DNA of 64,000 nucleotides from Epiperipatus broadwayi (GCA_028023455.1 JAQFVV010012476.1:3531555-3595554), one strand, 5' to 3'; counted from the first letter of the stretch, positions 1-12,322 are shown. Numbers and translations are program-made. The notes: a model not told the origin generated them from the letters alone.

Positions 1-1805
1 TTAATAATTACAATGTTTTTACAGTTCTGCAAGTTCAACCAATTTAATAATGAAATTAACATCTATGTAATTAAAATAAAATGAGGTCATAAAGATGCCA
101 AAAATAAGAGATTTTTAAAAGTGTTAAAAACAAGATCAAAGGGGTATAAAGCAAAATTCAAGGGTATTATAAACAAGATGTCAATACCTCTATATTGTCA
201 GTTTTTTCTTGAAATTAGGTAGTCTGGATTTTTGTTTTATTAAAGATTCACCAAATGTCATTTGGATGTTTGAGTACAGAAAAGAAAAATTGCTGACTGC
301 TGAAATCTAACCTGAATTTCTGGAATCTGTACCATGCTGTTTGTCAAGGAATTTATAATCCAAATAAAGAAACAAGACCTAAATCTGAATTTCAACAGCC
401 AGAGCTTGCTAAAGAACATTATGGAAGCAAACAAAACATGCACCCATGGAAAAAAATAGACTAAACAGGGAACCTATCATGAATAGTGGCAAGATGCATA
501 GCTTCAAAACTTTTATTTTGCATGTTAAAAAAACTGTTTAGATTGTTATCCTAACATATTAACCATTTCAAGTTTTATTTTAGTATATATTTAATTCTAA
601 TAAACTATATTTTATATTATTGATTGATTAAAGCAGGAAGTATACGTTTTTTTATTTTTAAAAAAAGGAGTATATGTGTTTCTATAGCAACCAAAGTTTA
701 AACAAAAGAGGGTTATATAAAAAAATTACTTTATCTTATCTTTATTATATGGAATTTATGACTTGTTAGCACTTTTTTAAAAAAAAAAACAAAAACAAAA
801 CATTTCTTTAATATGAAATTATCAGATAAATTAATAGTGTAATATTCATTTTAAACACAAATGTGCACTCCTGTAAACTATTTAATGTCTTTAAGTGAAA
901 AAAAATTGATTATAATATAGTTATTGGTATTTTAAGTAAAATAATTATTTTGAAATTTTATAGAGTTAATATGTATATAAATTAGTTCTTTTGATTACTG
1001 TGACTTAAATATTTATATATGTTACAATTTATTATGTACATGCAATTGTTAGATCATTGTTGAATAGTTGTTATCCACCATATCTATATGATGGATTTAT
1101 TTACAGCTTTGCCCTGTAAATTTGGGTTAGATCCAAAGGACTATCTCATGTAATTGGGATTATTAATAGTAAATTGGAATAGATTTCAATGAACCCCTCA
1201 CGCAATTAGTTAGTGTTATTGTTAAATCAGGTTTAGGATCTAAATTGGTCATTTCTTAAAGTTATCATTGTAAGAAAGACATATTGGTTAAAATTATCCC
1301 ATATTGGATATATGTGAGTGTCTATGCTATGAATCTTATGTTATATATAAATATATCATATTTGCGTGGGTTGGCCATACATATGATTATACCCAGGGTA
1401 TATTAAAGGTCAGGATTTACTCTAAGACAGATGAGTTCAATCATAAAACTAAGTTGTATTATTAAAGATTAATCTTTTAAAATTAATGAAAATATATTTT
1501 GAACAGTTTATAATTATTTATTGCCTTCCATGTGTGTGTGTGAATTTAAAAAAGATTACAAAAATACCTTATATAAAGAGAAGAAAAGTATATTTTATTT
1601 GACAATTATAATATTTTGTAATAAACTATTGTTTTATTATTGGTTTAAATAGTGTATTAACATCTTTATATATAATATTGTTTGATCTGCATATATATTC
1701 TATGCCCATTTCATTGGAAATAATATATGATCTATGGGATCTAGTCTGGTATTGTAAATAGTGTCTAGGTATTGGTCATTATCATATTTTAAAGACAGTA
1801 TTTTC
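1..1805. other. AT-rich DNA without a recognisable gene
   Basis: The stretch is dominated by A/T runs, short TATATA tracts and scattered stops in all frames. I see no splice-flanked open frame, RNA gene or transposon motif. The longest open frames are about 60 codons and their translations are low-complexity. Confidence 0.7.
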
Positions 1806-2290
1806 AAAACTTATTTAATACATAGGGTATATGAGACTTTCACATGTCCCACCACTCTCCACTCTATCTCATATCACTAATAGACTTGAACACATATATG
1901 TTGAAAAAATAAATAATCACCAATATATGTATTTCATGCTTAACCAGCAATCATCAGTTGGTACAGATTACCATTTCTTCACATATATGCAAAACGTGCT
2001 CAGATATATATTAAGATAGACAATCTTCATACTTTAATGGACAGATTTCAATCCACTCCACATTCCAACTTTTCAATCATCCATCCAATTGAAAATCTGA
2101 TGATGGAACACTCAGAGGCCACTCTGAGGCCGAGATTCCCATCACACCCATGCTGACCTAAAGTCAGTATGACTTCTCATGTACTGGACATAATCCATTT
2201 AATACATATATTGGGAATGGGCAGACATCTCTACTATGAAATAACTGATATACAGAAAGTGTGTACAGTGTAGTTCCTGATGCTTATTGC
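1806..2290 (+). repeat. Family B interspersed repeat, directional long form
   Basis: This stretch matches, in reverse, the copy near 32.40-32.86 kb and shares its core with copies at 5.2, 12.9, 28.3, 51.0 and 53.2 kb. Diagnostic pieces in order are ACTTTCACATG, ATAAATAATCACCAATAT, ATTTCATGCTTAACCAGCA, CAATCTTCATACTTTAATGG, AAAATCTGATGATGG and GGGCAGACATCTCTACTA. There is no protein-coding content: the 62-codon frame inside it is only a translation of the repeat. The class is uncertain (non-autonomous DNA element or SINE-like). Confidence 0.75.
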
Positions 2291-4045
2291 CAGATGGCAC
2301 CCAAATCAATAAAGTAAATGTAAAAAATTTAAACATATGTAAGCTGATCATTACATATATATATATGTATATTAGAAAATCATGTAACATTAAAATAATA
2401 AACTTATAATGAAATTATGTTAGGTTCACCAATTCATCTATTACTAATAGAAATAGAAAGTCTATTAGTAAATTGACTTTTATAATATACAAAAACGTAA
2501 TTCAATATAGGCAAACTATAACTAGTAAAATTAATGTTTATTAAAAACTTCAGCAAATGTTGGCTTTGTAAATAGGGGTGAAAAGTTTATTGTTGAAAGC
2601 TAAAAAAATTTCACAAATTTAAAAAATATCACAGAATCAATAATTTCAGAATAATTATTTTCGCAGTAGATTAAATATAATTATGACAACCTAAAATTTT
2701 AATTTTAATTTTGTATAAATGTAATTTTAGTTTGAATTTAATTTCTAAAAAATCTAAATTATATAAAAATAAATATTTTAAATATTAGTAAATGCATTAA
2801 AAAAATGGAATAATTTAAAAAATTGAAATAATTTAAAAATTTATTTTGTTTTTAATTTCTAATGAAAAATAATAAAAAACCCTATGGGTTTGAACCATCA
2901 ATTTTTCTTTTGTTTAGATATTTTAATTCTTAAAAGAATATTAGTCCATATATTAATTTAATATATCTTATTAATAAAATTAAGATTAACATAAACAAAT
3001 ATATTTTTACAATGCAAAAATAAGCTTTCAATTTACAATACATGCCAGGTTGCAGGGGCTGTAATTCACCTGGGTGTAACACTGTAGGGCAGCATAAAAG
3101 ACTCACCTTAATAAAAAATTTAAATCAATAGACAATCGAACAGAAGAATTAAAAAAAAAACATATGCTTTAATACTGATTTTGCTGAAGTTAACAGATTA
3201 TTTTTTATTTTAGGTATTATTTATGTGTTTGTATTGTTTTCTCAGTTAGACTAGATCTATGATTATGTGTTTACGCTGTTTTCAAGACAGATAACATTAT
3301 TGTATTTAGAGTCATTTCATCGGCACTTTTATTATACATATGGATACAGCCAATATTATAATCTATTTAACAAACATCAGATTTTTTTTATGGTACAAAA
3401 TTGCCAAGAAAAGCTATCTAGCGATTGATTGATTTATTAACCTTTTCGATTTTTTTTTGGAAGGGTGGCAATATAATTTTGTACCTGGGTGGCACAAATC
3501 CATGGAACAGGCCTAACAACATTAACAAACTCAATTGTGAGGAGACTGGTTTTTGAAGCTTTGTTTATCACCTGACTGGATCAGACATCTATCAACAAAC
3601 CTAAAAATTAGAATATAAATTGCATTATTTTTATAAGTAAATTGTGATTCTGATGAAATTCCACCCTACGCCATTAAGGGTTGAGTATAAGAATCTTAAT
3701 GTGTGTGTGCATGTGTGGATCAGTTCTGGTGCAGGGATTTTCAGTATTCATATGAAGTCTTAAGCAATAGGGCCATTTGGATACTCTTTACCTTATGCAA
3801 CTTATCATAGTAGTAGGATATCAGATTTTGGAATGTAGGGTCTTAGGATCCATTCCATTTCTGGCATATCAGATGCATGATCTTTTAATGACTACTGGAG
3901 CCCTGTGAATATTTATTGCCCTATGTGGGAATCTCAAATATGGACATAGGACTGATTCTGGTTGAAGCCATTTAAATAAATAATCCTGACAAAATAATTA
4001 ATGGCTAATGAAGTAATGTCAGATTGTATAAATGCCAGAATGAAT
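2291..4045. other. AT-rich DNA without a recognisable gene
   Basis: This contains A/T homopolymer runs and unremarkable unique-looking sequence. A slightly less AT-rich patch at about 3040-3110 and another at 3660-4000 carry no open frame or motif I can name. Confidence 0.65.
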
Positions 4046-4079
4046 AAAATGGGTAGGTTTCACCATCTCAGTGAAAAGG

Positions 4080-4460
4080 TTTTGTAGCAAATTCTCCATA
4101 GAGTAGCACCAACCAATGGAAGCCTTAGTGATCAGTGGATACAAATAGCTTTGCTCATAAAATCCCTGTCTAATGCCTACTCATCCAACATCCTGAGATT
4201 TATTTTTAGCTTGTGGCTTTAATCAATGAAGATCCTTGGATCTGAGAGCACTCCACTTAGATCCTAAGCTCCTCACTGATGAAAGTCAAACTATAGATAA
4301 GTCTGGAGATATTGAATGAGTAGGCACTGGCTAAAGATTTTACGTACAAACCTTCTAGCATCCATTGATTACTAAGACTTGTACTGGATGGTGAAACTGT
4401 ATGGAGAGTTTGCTATTGTTTTAACAGTTTGTGTGAAACATAGAAAATGGTGATCATGTA
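4080..4460. repeat. Family A foldback element, complete copy
   Basis: The left arm (about 4088-4200) is matched by an inverted right arm (about 4300-4410). The left arm reads ATTCTCCATAGAGTAGCAC, then GTGATCAGTGGATAC and GTGCCTACTCATCC-like sequence. The right arm ends TGTATGGAGAGTTTGCT. The outer end GATCATGTAG near 4455 matches the terminus of the copy at 58.93-59.22 kb. The centre holds GGATCTGAGAGCACT and CTCCTCACTGATGAAAG, also found near 40.98-41.01 kb. There is no coding capacity, so this looks like a non-autonomous long-TIR (MITE/foldback) element. Confidence 0.8.
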
Positions 4461-4465
4461 GCAAT

Positions 4466-5135
4466 TTAGTGATATTATAAAAAGGTTAAAACCAATTTAT
4501 TCGCAATAGATAAAAAATATAACAATATCAAAATATTGGATATATAACAAAAAAGCAAGTTAATATGTAAAAGTTGTAGTGTTCTATGATATAAAAAATG
4601 AATAAATAAAAGGTTATATCTGGTATATCTGTTAAAGTATTACTGGTGCTGTATCCTTGACTAGATTGTGTTACATCAGATTCTTGATAGGCAGTACTAA
4701 GGTTTTATTGTTAGTATAAGAATTGATGACTAAGGTGGCCATGCTATTTTTAGAAGCTACACTATGAAGTAGTCTTATGATTATTGTCACATGAGTGACC
4801 AAATCTGTCAGTTTTGCCACAACTGTTGGAAATTCCAACATTGCATTGAGAAACCATACATCCAATTCTGGAGCATTTGGAATGAAGGGGTTGCAGATCC
4901 TTAATACTAACTGTAATGGGAATTGATCGCACAGAAATATGATGTGGAAGTTCATCTAATACATGTGATCTTCCAAGATTTAGTTTGAATTTCAAATTTT
5001 ATGTTTGGAGTCAGTTCATTTGATACATTTATGACTTGAGCAATTTCAGTTATATTTATTGTAAAACTTCTGTGAATTCAGGAAGAGTATTGTACAAGTG
5101 GATTTGTATCTTTAATTACATAATATAAATTTAAT
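4466..5135. other. AT-rich DNA with overlapping short minus-strand frames
   Basis: Two overlapping minus-strand frames (4671-4955 and 4762-4995) are open for 94 and 77 codons. The second ends in a cysteine/histidine-rich stretch (SCGKTDRFGHSC) that resembles a decayed zinc knuckle, but its spacing is not canonical CX2CX4HX4C. It could be a retroelement gag remnant or chance. No neighbouring reverse transcriptase is seen. Confidence 0.3.
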
Positions 5136-5179
5136 ACATTGTACAGGCTTAAACATGCATTTTTATATGTAATATTTAC

Positions 5180-5640
5180 AGGATACAAACTCAAACTTTT
5201 ACATGACCCACTCTCAGTGCCATCTCATATTGCTGACCCACCTGATCACACACATATTGAAAAAATAAGTAATCACCAATATCTGTATTTCATGCTAAAC
5301 CAGCAATCATCAATTGGTTTAGATTACTGTCTCCACACATATATACAATCAGTGCTCAGCTTTATAATACGATAGTCAATCTTCATATTGTAATGGAATG
5401 GAAGGCTGAAGAGTTGTGAGTTGGAATAGTTTGAAGCCTGTCCATTAAAGTATGAAGATTGGCTAAAGCTGAGCACTTATTATATATATGTGTGAGGATA
5501 GTAAGCTAGACCAGCAGATGATTGCTGTTTTAGCATGAAATACATATATTGGTGATTATTTATCTTTTCAACAAGTGTGTGATCAGATGGATCAGCAATA
5601 TGAGATGGCACTGAGAGTAGTGGATCGTGTGATAATATAA
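5180..5640. repeat. Family B foldback copy with long inverted arms
   Basis: The left arm (about 5195-5395) and the right arm (about 5435-5635) are reverse complements with moderate divergence. ATTTCATGCTAAACCAGCAATCA on the left is mirrored by TGATTGCTGTTTTAGCATGAAAT on the right, and CAATCTTCATATTG by TATGAAGATTGGC. The pair could form a hairpin with arms of nearly 200 bp. The 78-codon plus-strand frame across the left arm is repeat sequence, not a gene. Confidence 0.85.
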
Positions 5641-7900
5641 CTTTTTAAAATTTAGACGGTTAATTGTCTTCTCGGCCTCTTTGCACTGTTGTTTTGAAAA
5701 ATAGTCTCATGTTATAAACGATCTTGCTGAGAAAATAACCTTTGATCAAATAGTTTTGATCTTGTTATATTTCTGGAGCTCTTCTAAATAATCGTATAGT
5801 GAAAGACGAATTAGTACTTGGTTGGATGATGGATCATAGTTTTCTATCACGCTAATAATTGATGTGGTAGGTGAGAGACTATTTGCAAATATCTTTTCGT
5901 CAGTAATCATTTAATTTACCGATGGATGCGGGTTTAGACATTAGTTTCTTCAATTGTAATGTTATTAGAACTAAATGTTGAATTTTTTGCATGTTTGTTT
6001 TCAGCACAAATTTTTTCTTTATTTTTTATTACAATTGGAACAGTACTATCGTTGAGAAACGTTAGAAATTTAAGTTTTCGTAGCGTGTTTTGTGTACTAA
6101 ATATGGTATTACTGAGCGCGACTTCATTCTTTCCATTTTCTTGACTGTATTCCATTCGTTCACCATATGTAGCAGTTTTCTGGGTAACTTCGATGGGGGC
6201 TATTTTTTTTCTGAGATTGATATAACTTTTATTATTATTTTTTTATTAAGAAAAAAAGAATTTATTCATGAAATTTGTTGAAGTTACATTGAATTTATAC
6301 ACACATTAGAAACATGAACTGGGGTAGGAAGTCTCTGAGTTTATTACTCGTCGTCCAGGAAATTGTGTTATGACCAAGTTTCTCCATGCAGTCTTTCCGG
6401 AGCCAGAAGTCGGTCTCTGCTCCTGAGCTTCTGTATGATCCGCAGGTAAACTGCCCAAGGGCTGGGATCGGTCGGTTTGCACACCATCGTGCACCTTGTG
6501 AGCCAAATTGAGAAAAAGATGAAAACAGTCATTCTAACGACTGTAAAAACGTCGCTTTTGAATGCTCTCGAAAGCGATAGCACGTTTGTATTGTTAGTTT
6601 TTGTTATTGGTTTTCATCATATTTTTCTTTAATGACTTCTTTACTATATTCTCTTTTTTAACTTCATGGAGAGTACAAAGATTGTCGGCAGTTTTTTTCA
6701 TATTATCATTATCTTTTATTTTACTTAAGATTTTTAATTTTTTTCCTTTTTTGCAAAACATTGGGTTTTTAGTTGACTATTTGATACTAAATTTACTATA
6801 AGCGATTTAACTGAGATTATGCCGATGTCTGGAAAAGTATTGTATCTTTATTTATCTTTTGAGACGTGTTAATATCAACAGCTGTTAGTAACTATTAAAT
6901 TCTAAGAATAAAACTATTTGTAATAAATTATACCTTTTTTTCCGGAACCCAAATCAAGCTTTTATACAGGGAGCCATGTTAGCGTTATGTTAAATTATTT
7001 TTATAATCATTATTTAACACTAAATTTGCGCTGCATATATATTTGTTCAAGAATGAACTTACTAAGCAAATTCATATATAATATGTAATCTAAATGCGAA
7101 TTTTAATCTTGTGTGTAATTTTATAAAATTGCGACAAGTGTTTAAAGAATTATCCCTTTTCCTAATAAAAGAGATCAGGTAAATGCTCTCGGCTGAGATC
7201 ACAAACGGAGAACAAAGAACTCTATCGATTTTTGTTAGCAGGCAAATTTAGATTGTCGGACGAATATTAAAGAAGTTGACTGTTTAAAACTTATGCTTCG
7301 CTCGATATTTCGTGATCTTTTGAATTTATTAAAGTACCTTGTAATCCAGGTCTTAAATTTTTTTTAAAAAAAAAAAAAAAATCATCTCCCGCTGAAGTTA
7401 AAGGAGTGTCGAAGCATGACTTTAAAAGTGCCCACTTACTTACTGATCACAGATCTACAGAGCCGATTTTTAAAAAAAGAAACATGTTTTAAAAATGAAT
7501 TCATATACGCATTGAAGATTTAAATTTGTAAATAATAATATCTATTCACATTTAATATGAAAATTAAAATTACATTTCTAAAGGCATTAAGGTAATTGAA
7601 TAATGTGTTGCTTTGGAGGTCATGCGACATTCGCACACCGGAAGTGATAATTGTGTTAAAATCTATAAGTCCTTAGTTTTCTACGCCTACGTTAACTCGT
7701 GCAACAGTTTTAGACAGAAGACATTTTGGCTATAAATGATTTTGATGATTTTTCAGCACAATTTTAAACGTTTTAGTTTCAAAACTACTGTCAGACAATA
7801 ACAACTTATTGTCTACATGATATAATTTAGCACAATAGTAGAGTATAGATTCAGATCGGGAGATTTTTAGTTCGATTCTCAACTGAATAATAAACACCCC
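5641..7900. other. CpG-richer intergenic island
   Basis: CpG dinucleotides are visibly more frequent here than in the flanks, for example around 6030-6120, 6350-6580, 7180-7320 and 7380-7420. The sequence is otherwise AT-rich with long T runs. No transposon motif is recognised. Such islands can mark unmethylated promoter-proximal DNA or a young insertion, and the sequence alone does not decide between these. The only frame worth noting is at 6368-6532. Confidence 0.4.
6368..6532 (-). CDS. Small ORF with signal-peptide-like start, unknown function
   Basis: A 54-codon frame starts at an internal ATG (frame open upstream to 6583). It begins with a hydrophobic run (MTVFIFFSIW) followed by Leu-Thr-Arg-Cys, as in a short signal peptide. 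The remainder is polar and Arg/Leu-rich (WAVYLRIIQKLRSRDRLL) and ends in a stop. Third codon positions are clearly more G/C-rich than the surrounding DNA. I recognise no family. No mature-peptide amidation site (Gly-Lys/Arg-Arg) is seen. An overlapping frame (6306-6506) is open too, so coding is unproven. It could be a short first exon, a peptide gene or chance within a G/C-richer patch. Confidence 0.2.
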   Translation of the reverse strand: MTVFIFFSIWLTRCTMVCKPTDPSPWAVYLRIIQKLRSRDRLLAPERLHGETWS

Positions 7901-8690
7901 CACCCCCAAATAATAATTCAGTCAGTTCAGTGCTCAATCTGCCACAAGAAAGACTTGAACGTCACATGAACTCCAGAAACAAGTAACCTCATAATTTCTT
8001 TTATCTTTCGCGGATTTTCCAACCCTTTTTATATTCTTCATAATCAGCATTATTTTTTTTTTTTTTAGATAACTAGCTATTAGGCGAACCAACTAAGGCC
8101 CACCATTGGTTGTTAGTAAATAAAATATATATAAACTTTTCAAACTTTTACCCTTTGTCTAACTCAATGAGTAATGATTTTTTTTTGTTCTCTATAAGAG
8201 TCAGTTAAAGACATTTTTGTCCTACAACAAAACTCACCAATCTTAATTAATCCAAGGGATGAGGGCCACATCAAAATAGCTCAGTACATGCATTAAATTG
8301 TTGGAGAGTCATATCATTATTATGCTTAGCAGGCATTTTAAAAAGTAAAGATATTTATAAAAAAAATTTTTATTGAATAGTAGACTAGATACAATATTCT
8401 TTTTATAATATATCATTTTAGCAAAAGCTTTCTGATAGTTAAAATTCATTTACTAAAGTAATTATATCAGTTTCGATGTTTGAATCAAGGTGGGCCACAC
8501 AACCCACACATTGTGTTTTGGACAATTCTGCTCTACAATAAATTATCTTAAAAATGATTTTATCTTTTATTTCATTTATTTGTGGGCGGAACGTTGACAA
8601 TAAGAAGTTTCAACATTTACTCAACTTCATCAAATTTCATTTTAGCAAAAGACAAAAAAAGTAGTATCAATTCTAGTAGCCAAAAAAAAA
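7901..8690. other. AT-rich DNA without a recognisable gene
   Basis: There are several T runs (8050-8070, 8180-8190) and no open frame above about 60 codons. I see no repeat family shared with the rest of the window. Confidence 0.6.
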
Positions 8691-8696
8691 AAATTC

Positions 8697-9015
8697 TCAC
8701 ACAACAGCGCCACCTAGTGTAAGCCCTAGTAATCGATAGATATTAAAAGGTTGTGTATTTAAATTCGTATTCAGTGCCTTTTCGTGCAATATCATCAGAC
8801 TAGTTTCTAGCTTTTGAGTTTTCTCTGTGATGATCCTTGAATCTGGGCACAGTGCACCCTTTCATTATCCACCTTTTACATTTTTGGTTAACTATAAAGA
8901 CTTCAGTTCAAACTTGAAATATAACAATGTTTTCAATCCAAGCTAATTTTATTGTACAACCATATAGATCTGAATCAATTTCAGCAGTTATATATTTTAG
9001 TGTCTTTGTTTTGTC
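8697..9015 (+). repeat. Family A repeat, long variant, single arm
   Basis: The stretch starts at CAGCGCCACCTAGTGTAAGC and CTAGTAATCGATAGAT, which correspond to the family A arm (GTAGTGCCACTCAGTGCAAGC and AGTAATCAATGGATG at 58.5 and 59.0 kb). It then follows the internal part of the 58.5 kb copy (CTTGAATCTGGGCACAGTGCACC, TTTTCAATCCAAGCTAAT, TAGATCTGAA). It is more diverged than the 58-59 kb copies and lacks the opposite arm. Confidence 0.7.
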
Positions 9016-10120
9016 TGTAAGCATAAATAAATGGGGTGTTAAAGTGAGTTATGGTTTCACATCATTACCTTAAACAATTTATCTGGTATAAATTAATGAT
9101 TTGCCAATAATAATAATAAAAATATTTATTTAGAATTATAACTTTTCAACAATTACTTTAATTTCACATAAACTTATTTTAGTGTGTCTCTGATGATTTT
9201 ATCATTTCTGAGACTTTCCGATTCTTTATCAGTTTAAATCCATGTCTCACCTCTTTATTTTAAATCATATGACATTCAAAAGATGTTGTCATTACATAAC
9301 TATTTTCTATTCTAATTTTTTAAAAAATTATATATACATATATAATTACCACTTGCATTTACTCAGAAACCTTAACATACACTTAAGATCTGTGAAAATT
9401 TAAAATCAGATTTTAAAGCAAAACAATAGAGGCCTGTAAATTTTTTTTATTTTTTTTCTCTCTATATTTAATTCATTCCGTTTTACACACATATATATTA
9501 TGTATATAGATAAATAGATATGTAGGCATGTAATTTAGATATATATATGTAGATAGAAAGTTAGATAGATATATTTTGAGATAGACTTAGTGATATATAG
9601 AAGAATATACGGGTTAACCTTTACACCAGTTAGCACTTGGCCTTTATGCAAGTATTCATAGCAGCCATTATCCCCAACTTGCCCTCACTATTTTGATTTG
9701 CAATCAATTATTCCATATAGCTATCATAAAAAAAACTTAAAAAAAATTTTTGGTGGCTACTTTTTTACATTGGCAGCAATTTTGTAACACTGATGACATC
9801 ATAGAATATTTATTAAAGTCATCTCATTCAAAAGCAAATAGTGACTTTGATGCTGAAATTATATGAGATATTTTATTCATAAAACACAATGTTATAGTGC
9901 TGTATTCAATATTTTGATTATAAGCTTAAAATACGATTAATGGATGTACAGTATTTTATTTAATTTTTATCCAGTATTTTTATGAGACAGTTAATACTTC
10001 ATTAAGAACATATCTAAAGTGAAAATTTTCATTGTTAATAACTACAAAAGTAAAAAAAAAAAAGGTTCATTCAGTACAAGAATGTAAATCAACACAATAC
10101 TATAAAAAGAGCAAATTCAA
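9016..10120. other. AT-rich DNA with GATA-like microsatellite patch
   Basis: Imperfect TAGATAGATA-type repeats occupy about 9490-9600. The rest is AT-rich sequence without open frames or recognisable elements. Confidence 0.6.
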
Positions 10121-10123
10121 TCA

Positions 10124-10251
10124 GCATCGTTGGTGGTCGAGTGGTCAGCACAGCCGCCTTACAAGCAGTTGACCCGGGCTCGCGGGTTCGCTTCTCGGCC
10201 GATGCTTTGACACCTGAAAAAAAAAAGTAAAGTACATATAATAGCTAAAAT
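10124..10251 (+). mobile_element. SINE-2, tRNA-derived mini-SINE, with 9-bp TSD
   Basis: The body is tRNA-like: an A-box-like GGTCGAGTGGTCAGC near 10134 and a B-box-like GCGGGTTCGCTTCTC about 45 bp later, then GCCGATGCTTTGACACCTG and an A tail. It is flanked by ATTCAATCA at 10115-10123 and again at 10252-10260. Two minus-strand copies (43543-43653 and 45060-45190) share the start GTTG.T.G.CGAG.GGTCA, the CCTT.CAAGCA centre and the end GATGCT.TGACA followed by A's. The start resembles class II (Ser/Leu-type) tRNAs, but the acceptor stem does not pair convincingly, so this is a retroposed copy, not a functional tRNA gene. Confidence 0.85.
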
Positions 10252-10260
10252 ATTCAATCA

Positions 10261-10938
10261 ATTAATTTTGAATTCAAATTTTTCTGTCAAATCAAAACAG
10301 CTACCATTACTAATCTAAAATATTTTCAGTAAAAAAAAACGGGTGAGAAAGAGAATAAAATCGCTTCAGATTTATAAAATTAATATCAAAAATTACTAAA
10401 TGTAAATTAAAAATAACATTCTGCTTCTTCGATTTTAAATCATCTCATAATTCTTTTCAGTTATCAAAAGCAATGGAGACGTTTTCGCAAGTGTAAATAG
10501 AAAATGTTGTACTGAGGAAAAAAATATAAATTTCATTTGGCATAAAGCTAAAAATAATTTTTGGTCATATGTGCTATCAATAGTAAATTTTAAATTGTGT
10601 ACAGTATAACTATTAGCTAAGATTTCTACCAATCAATTTTGGAATAATATGTTTATGAATGCTAATTTCAATCAAATCAAAAGTGCTATTCATTGGATTT
10701 GAATTGCACTTTGGGGGTGGGTGGGTGATAATATTATGCAATTAATAACAATGTGTGATGAAAATGCAATACAAACAAAGTGAATAAAATTAATGCCTTT
10801 AATTTTAACTTAAATAACTGCAACTCCGCAATCAAAATAATGTGCTATTCGACAAATTGCTAAGTCATTGCAAAACATTGTTACCACACTTGATAAAATA
10901 GTGATATGTCATGGCCAAAAAATCCCACTACATCTATA
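10261..10938. other. AT-rich DNA without a recognisable gene
   Basis: The sequence is mostly unique-looking and AT-rich. A 65-codon minus-strand frame (10435-10632) has no recognisable motif and AT-driven composition. A G run (TTTGGGGGTGGGTGGG) lies near 10710. Confidence 0.55.
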
Positions 10939-10948
10939 CTATTTGTTT

Positions 10949-11271
10949 TCCTGAAGGTTTAGTCCTAATTGTACTTTTATATTAGACTATTTCCATAATC
11001 TAATAAAAAATACATTCAACTGTTAGTAGAAGCACATCAAACAGGTTAGTATATACACAATGTTTTGAGAAATATGATTCACCCTTCTCCCATCTTCTTG
11101 AGGTGTTGCTGGCCTAACAAGTGAAAGTACTAGCATGGGATTCGAACCTGGGCGTTTAGATTCTTGAATTTTAGGTTATGCTCTAACCAACTGAGCCATT
11201 CTTCCAAAGGCAACTGTCAGTTGAAATTTCATATATTTATCTATGAGGTTCCTCTTGATTTCTTCACTTTT
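10949..11271 (-). mobile_element. SINE-1, tRNA-derived, with 10-bp TSD
   Basis: The element is flanked by CTATTTGTTT at 10939-10948 and at 11272-11281. Read on the minus strand it begins with a head of about 75 bp (GAAGAAATCAAGAGGAACC). Then comes the tRNA-like module, with A box ATGGCTCAGTTGGTTAGAGC and B box GGTTCGAATCCCATGC. A unique body follows (AGGCCAGCAACACCTC, GATGTGCTTCTACTAACAGTTGAATG) and it ends at AAACCTTCAGGAAAA. The order and ends match the copy at 26658-27037. Its intact B box makes it the best-preserved promoter of the family here. The 74-codon frame at 11164-11388 is a by-product. Confidence 0.9.
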
Positions 11272-11281
11272 CTATTTGTTT

Positions 11282-11637
11282 ATTTAGATCAGCACATTGT
11301 AACAAAAACCTTAAATATTGATTACAATGTGCCAACTCAGAATGCATTAGACATTTTTTCTTTTTTCAATACACTAATTTTTTTTTAAAAGTTGACTGCG
11401 ATTAAGTTTTTGTAATGTATCATACGTTTATTTGGCCATTGTTACATTAATGATAAATAAGTCTTTTGATTACTCAAATGATTTGTTATTAAATATTGTT
11501 TTTTTAATTCTAATATAGTATAATACTGTAGTACAAATTTTTAAAAAATGAAACTTTAATATGGATTTTTTTTCCAGCATAATAAAAAACAGTTGAGAAT
11601 ACAAAAAAAAATGTTAAATGCTAGTTTAGTTTCACTT
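11282..11637. other. AT-rich DNA
   Basis: A/T runs only; no motif or frame recognised. Confidence 0.6.
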
Positions 11638-11759
11638 TCTCAGTCTATTTTGCTGTACATTTTGGACTGTGAAAACTCACATTTTTTCTAGTAATATTTC
11701 TCAGTCTATTTTGCTGTACATTTTGGACTGTGAAAACTCACATTTTTTCTAGTAATATT
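11638..11759. repeat. Perfect 61-bp tandem duplication
   Basis: The 61-bp unit starting TCTCAGTCTATTTTGCTGTA occurs twice head to tail (11638-11698 and 11699-11759) with no mismatch that I can find. There is no coding content. Perfect identity implies a recent duplication or an assembly artefact. Confidence 0.9.
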
Positions 11760-12320
11760 ACACAATTTTTTTTATAGATTCTGTTTAAAGTTATCATCAC
11801 TAATATAACCACAAAATATCAAGAAAATCTTTGAGCTTGGAAACAAAAATTGATAACAATGATTGGTGAATTTATCATAGAGAGTAACAACGTTAAGCTG
11901 TTTTTATTTCCTTTTACATAGATTTAAGTTGCATTATCATAAATACATATTTTAAGTGAATACTGCAGAATATACGCACTACAGTTTACACAAGCATATA
12001 ACATACATTAAGGGTTTTTAATTTTTTTATATATACTCAATAAGTTATTTTTTAATAAAATATTCCCAACTTATAGTAAATTTTTTTGGCTGAAGTTACT
12101 GGCCAATTTTCCACATAGACAACCATTATAAATACTTATTCTGCATATGATATTCTTGCTTAACAGTGAATTTTTGGGGAGCAATTGCCTTTTCTAAGCA
12201 GGGTATAGGTGTGTATATATAATCTATATAGTCATCTATCTATCACTCACATACATATATGTATATATTGAATGAGTGATTGATTGTTAGATTGGCAGGA
12301 AGACAGGGAGACCGATTAGG
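11760..12320. other. AT-rich DNA
   Basis: No gene is seen. Short TATA/GTATAT tracts at 12210-12265 lead into the GATA array. Confidence 0.6.
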
Positions 12321-12322
12321 AC

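Noticed and set aside
1831-2019. 62-codon ORF similar to the ORF at 5139-5375
   Set aside because: The similarity reflects shared family B repeat DNA rather than a protein; other copies do not keep the frame.
10124-10251. Functional tRNA gene
   Set aside because: A/B-box-like blocks are present, but the acceptor stem does not pair, and the A tail, flanking duplication and two relatives mark it as a SINE.
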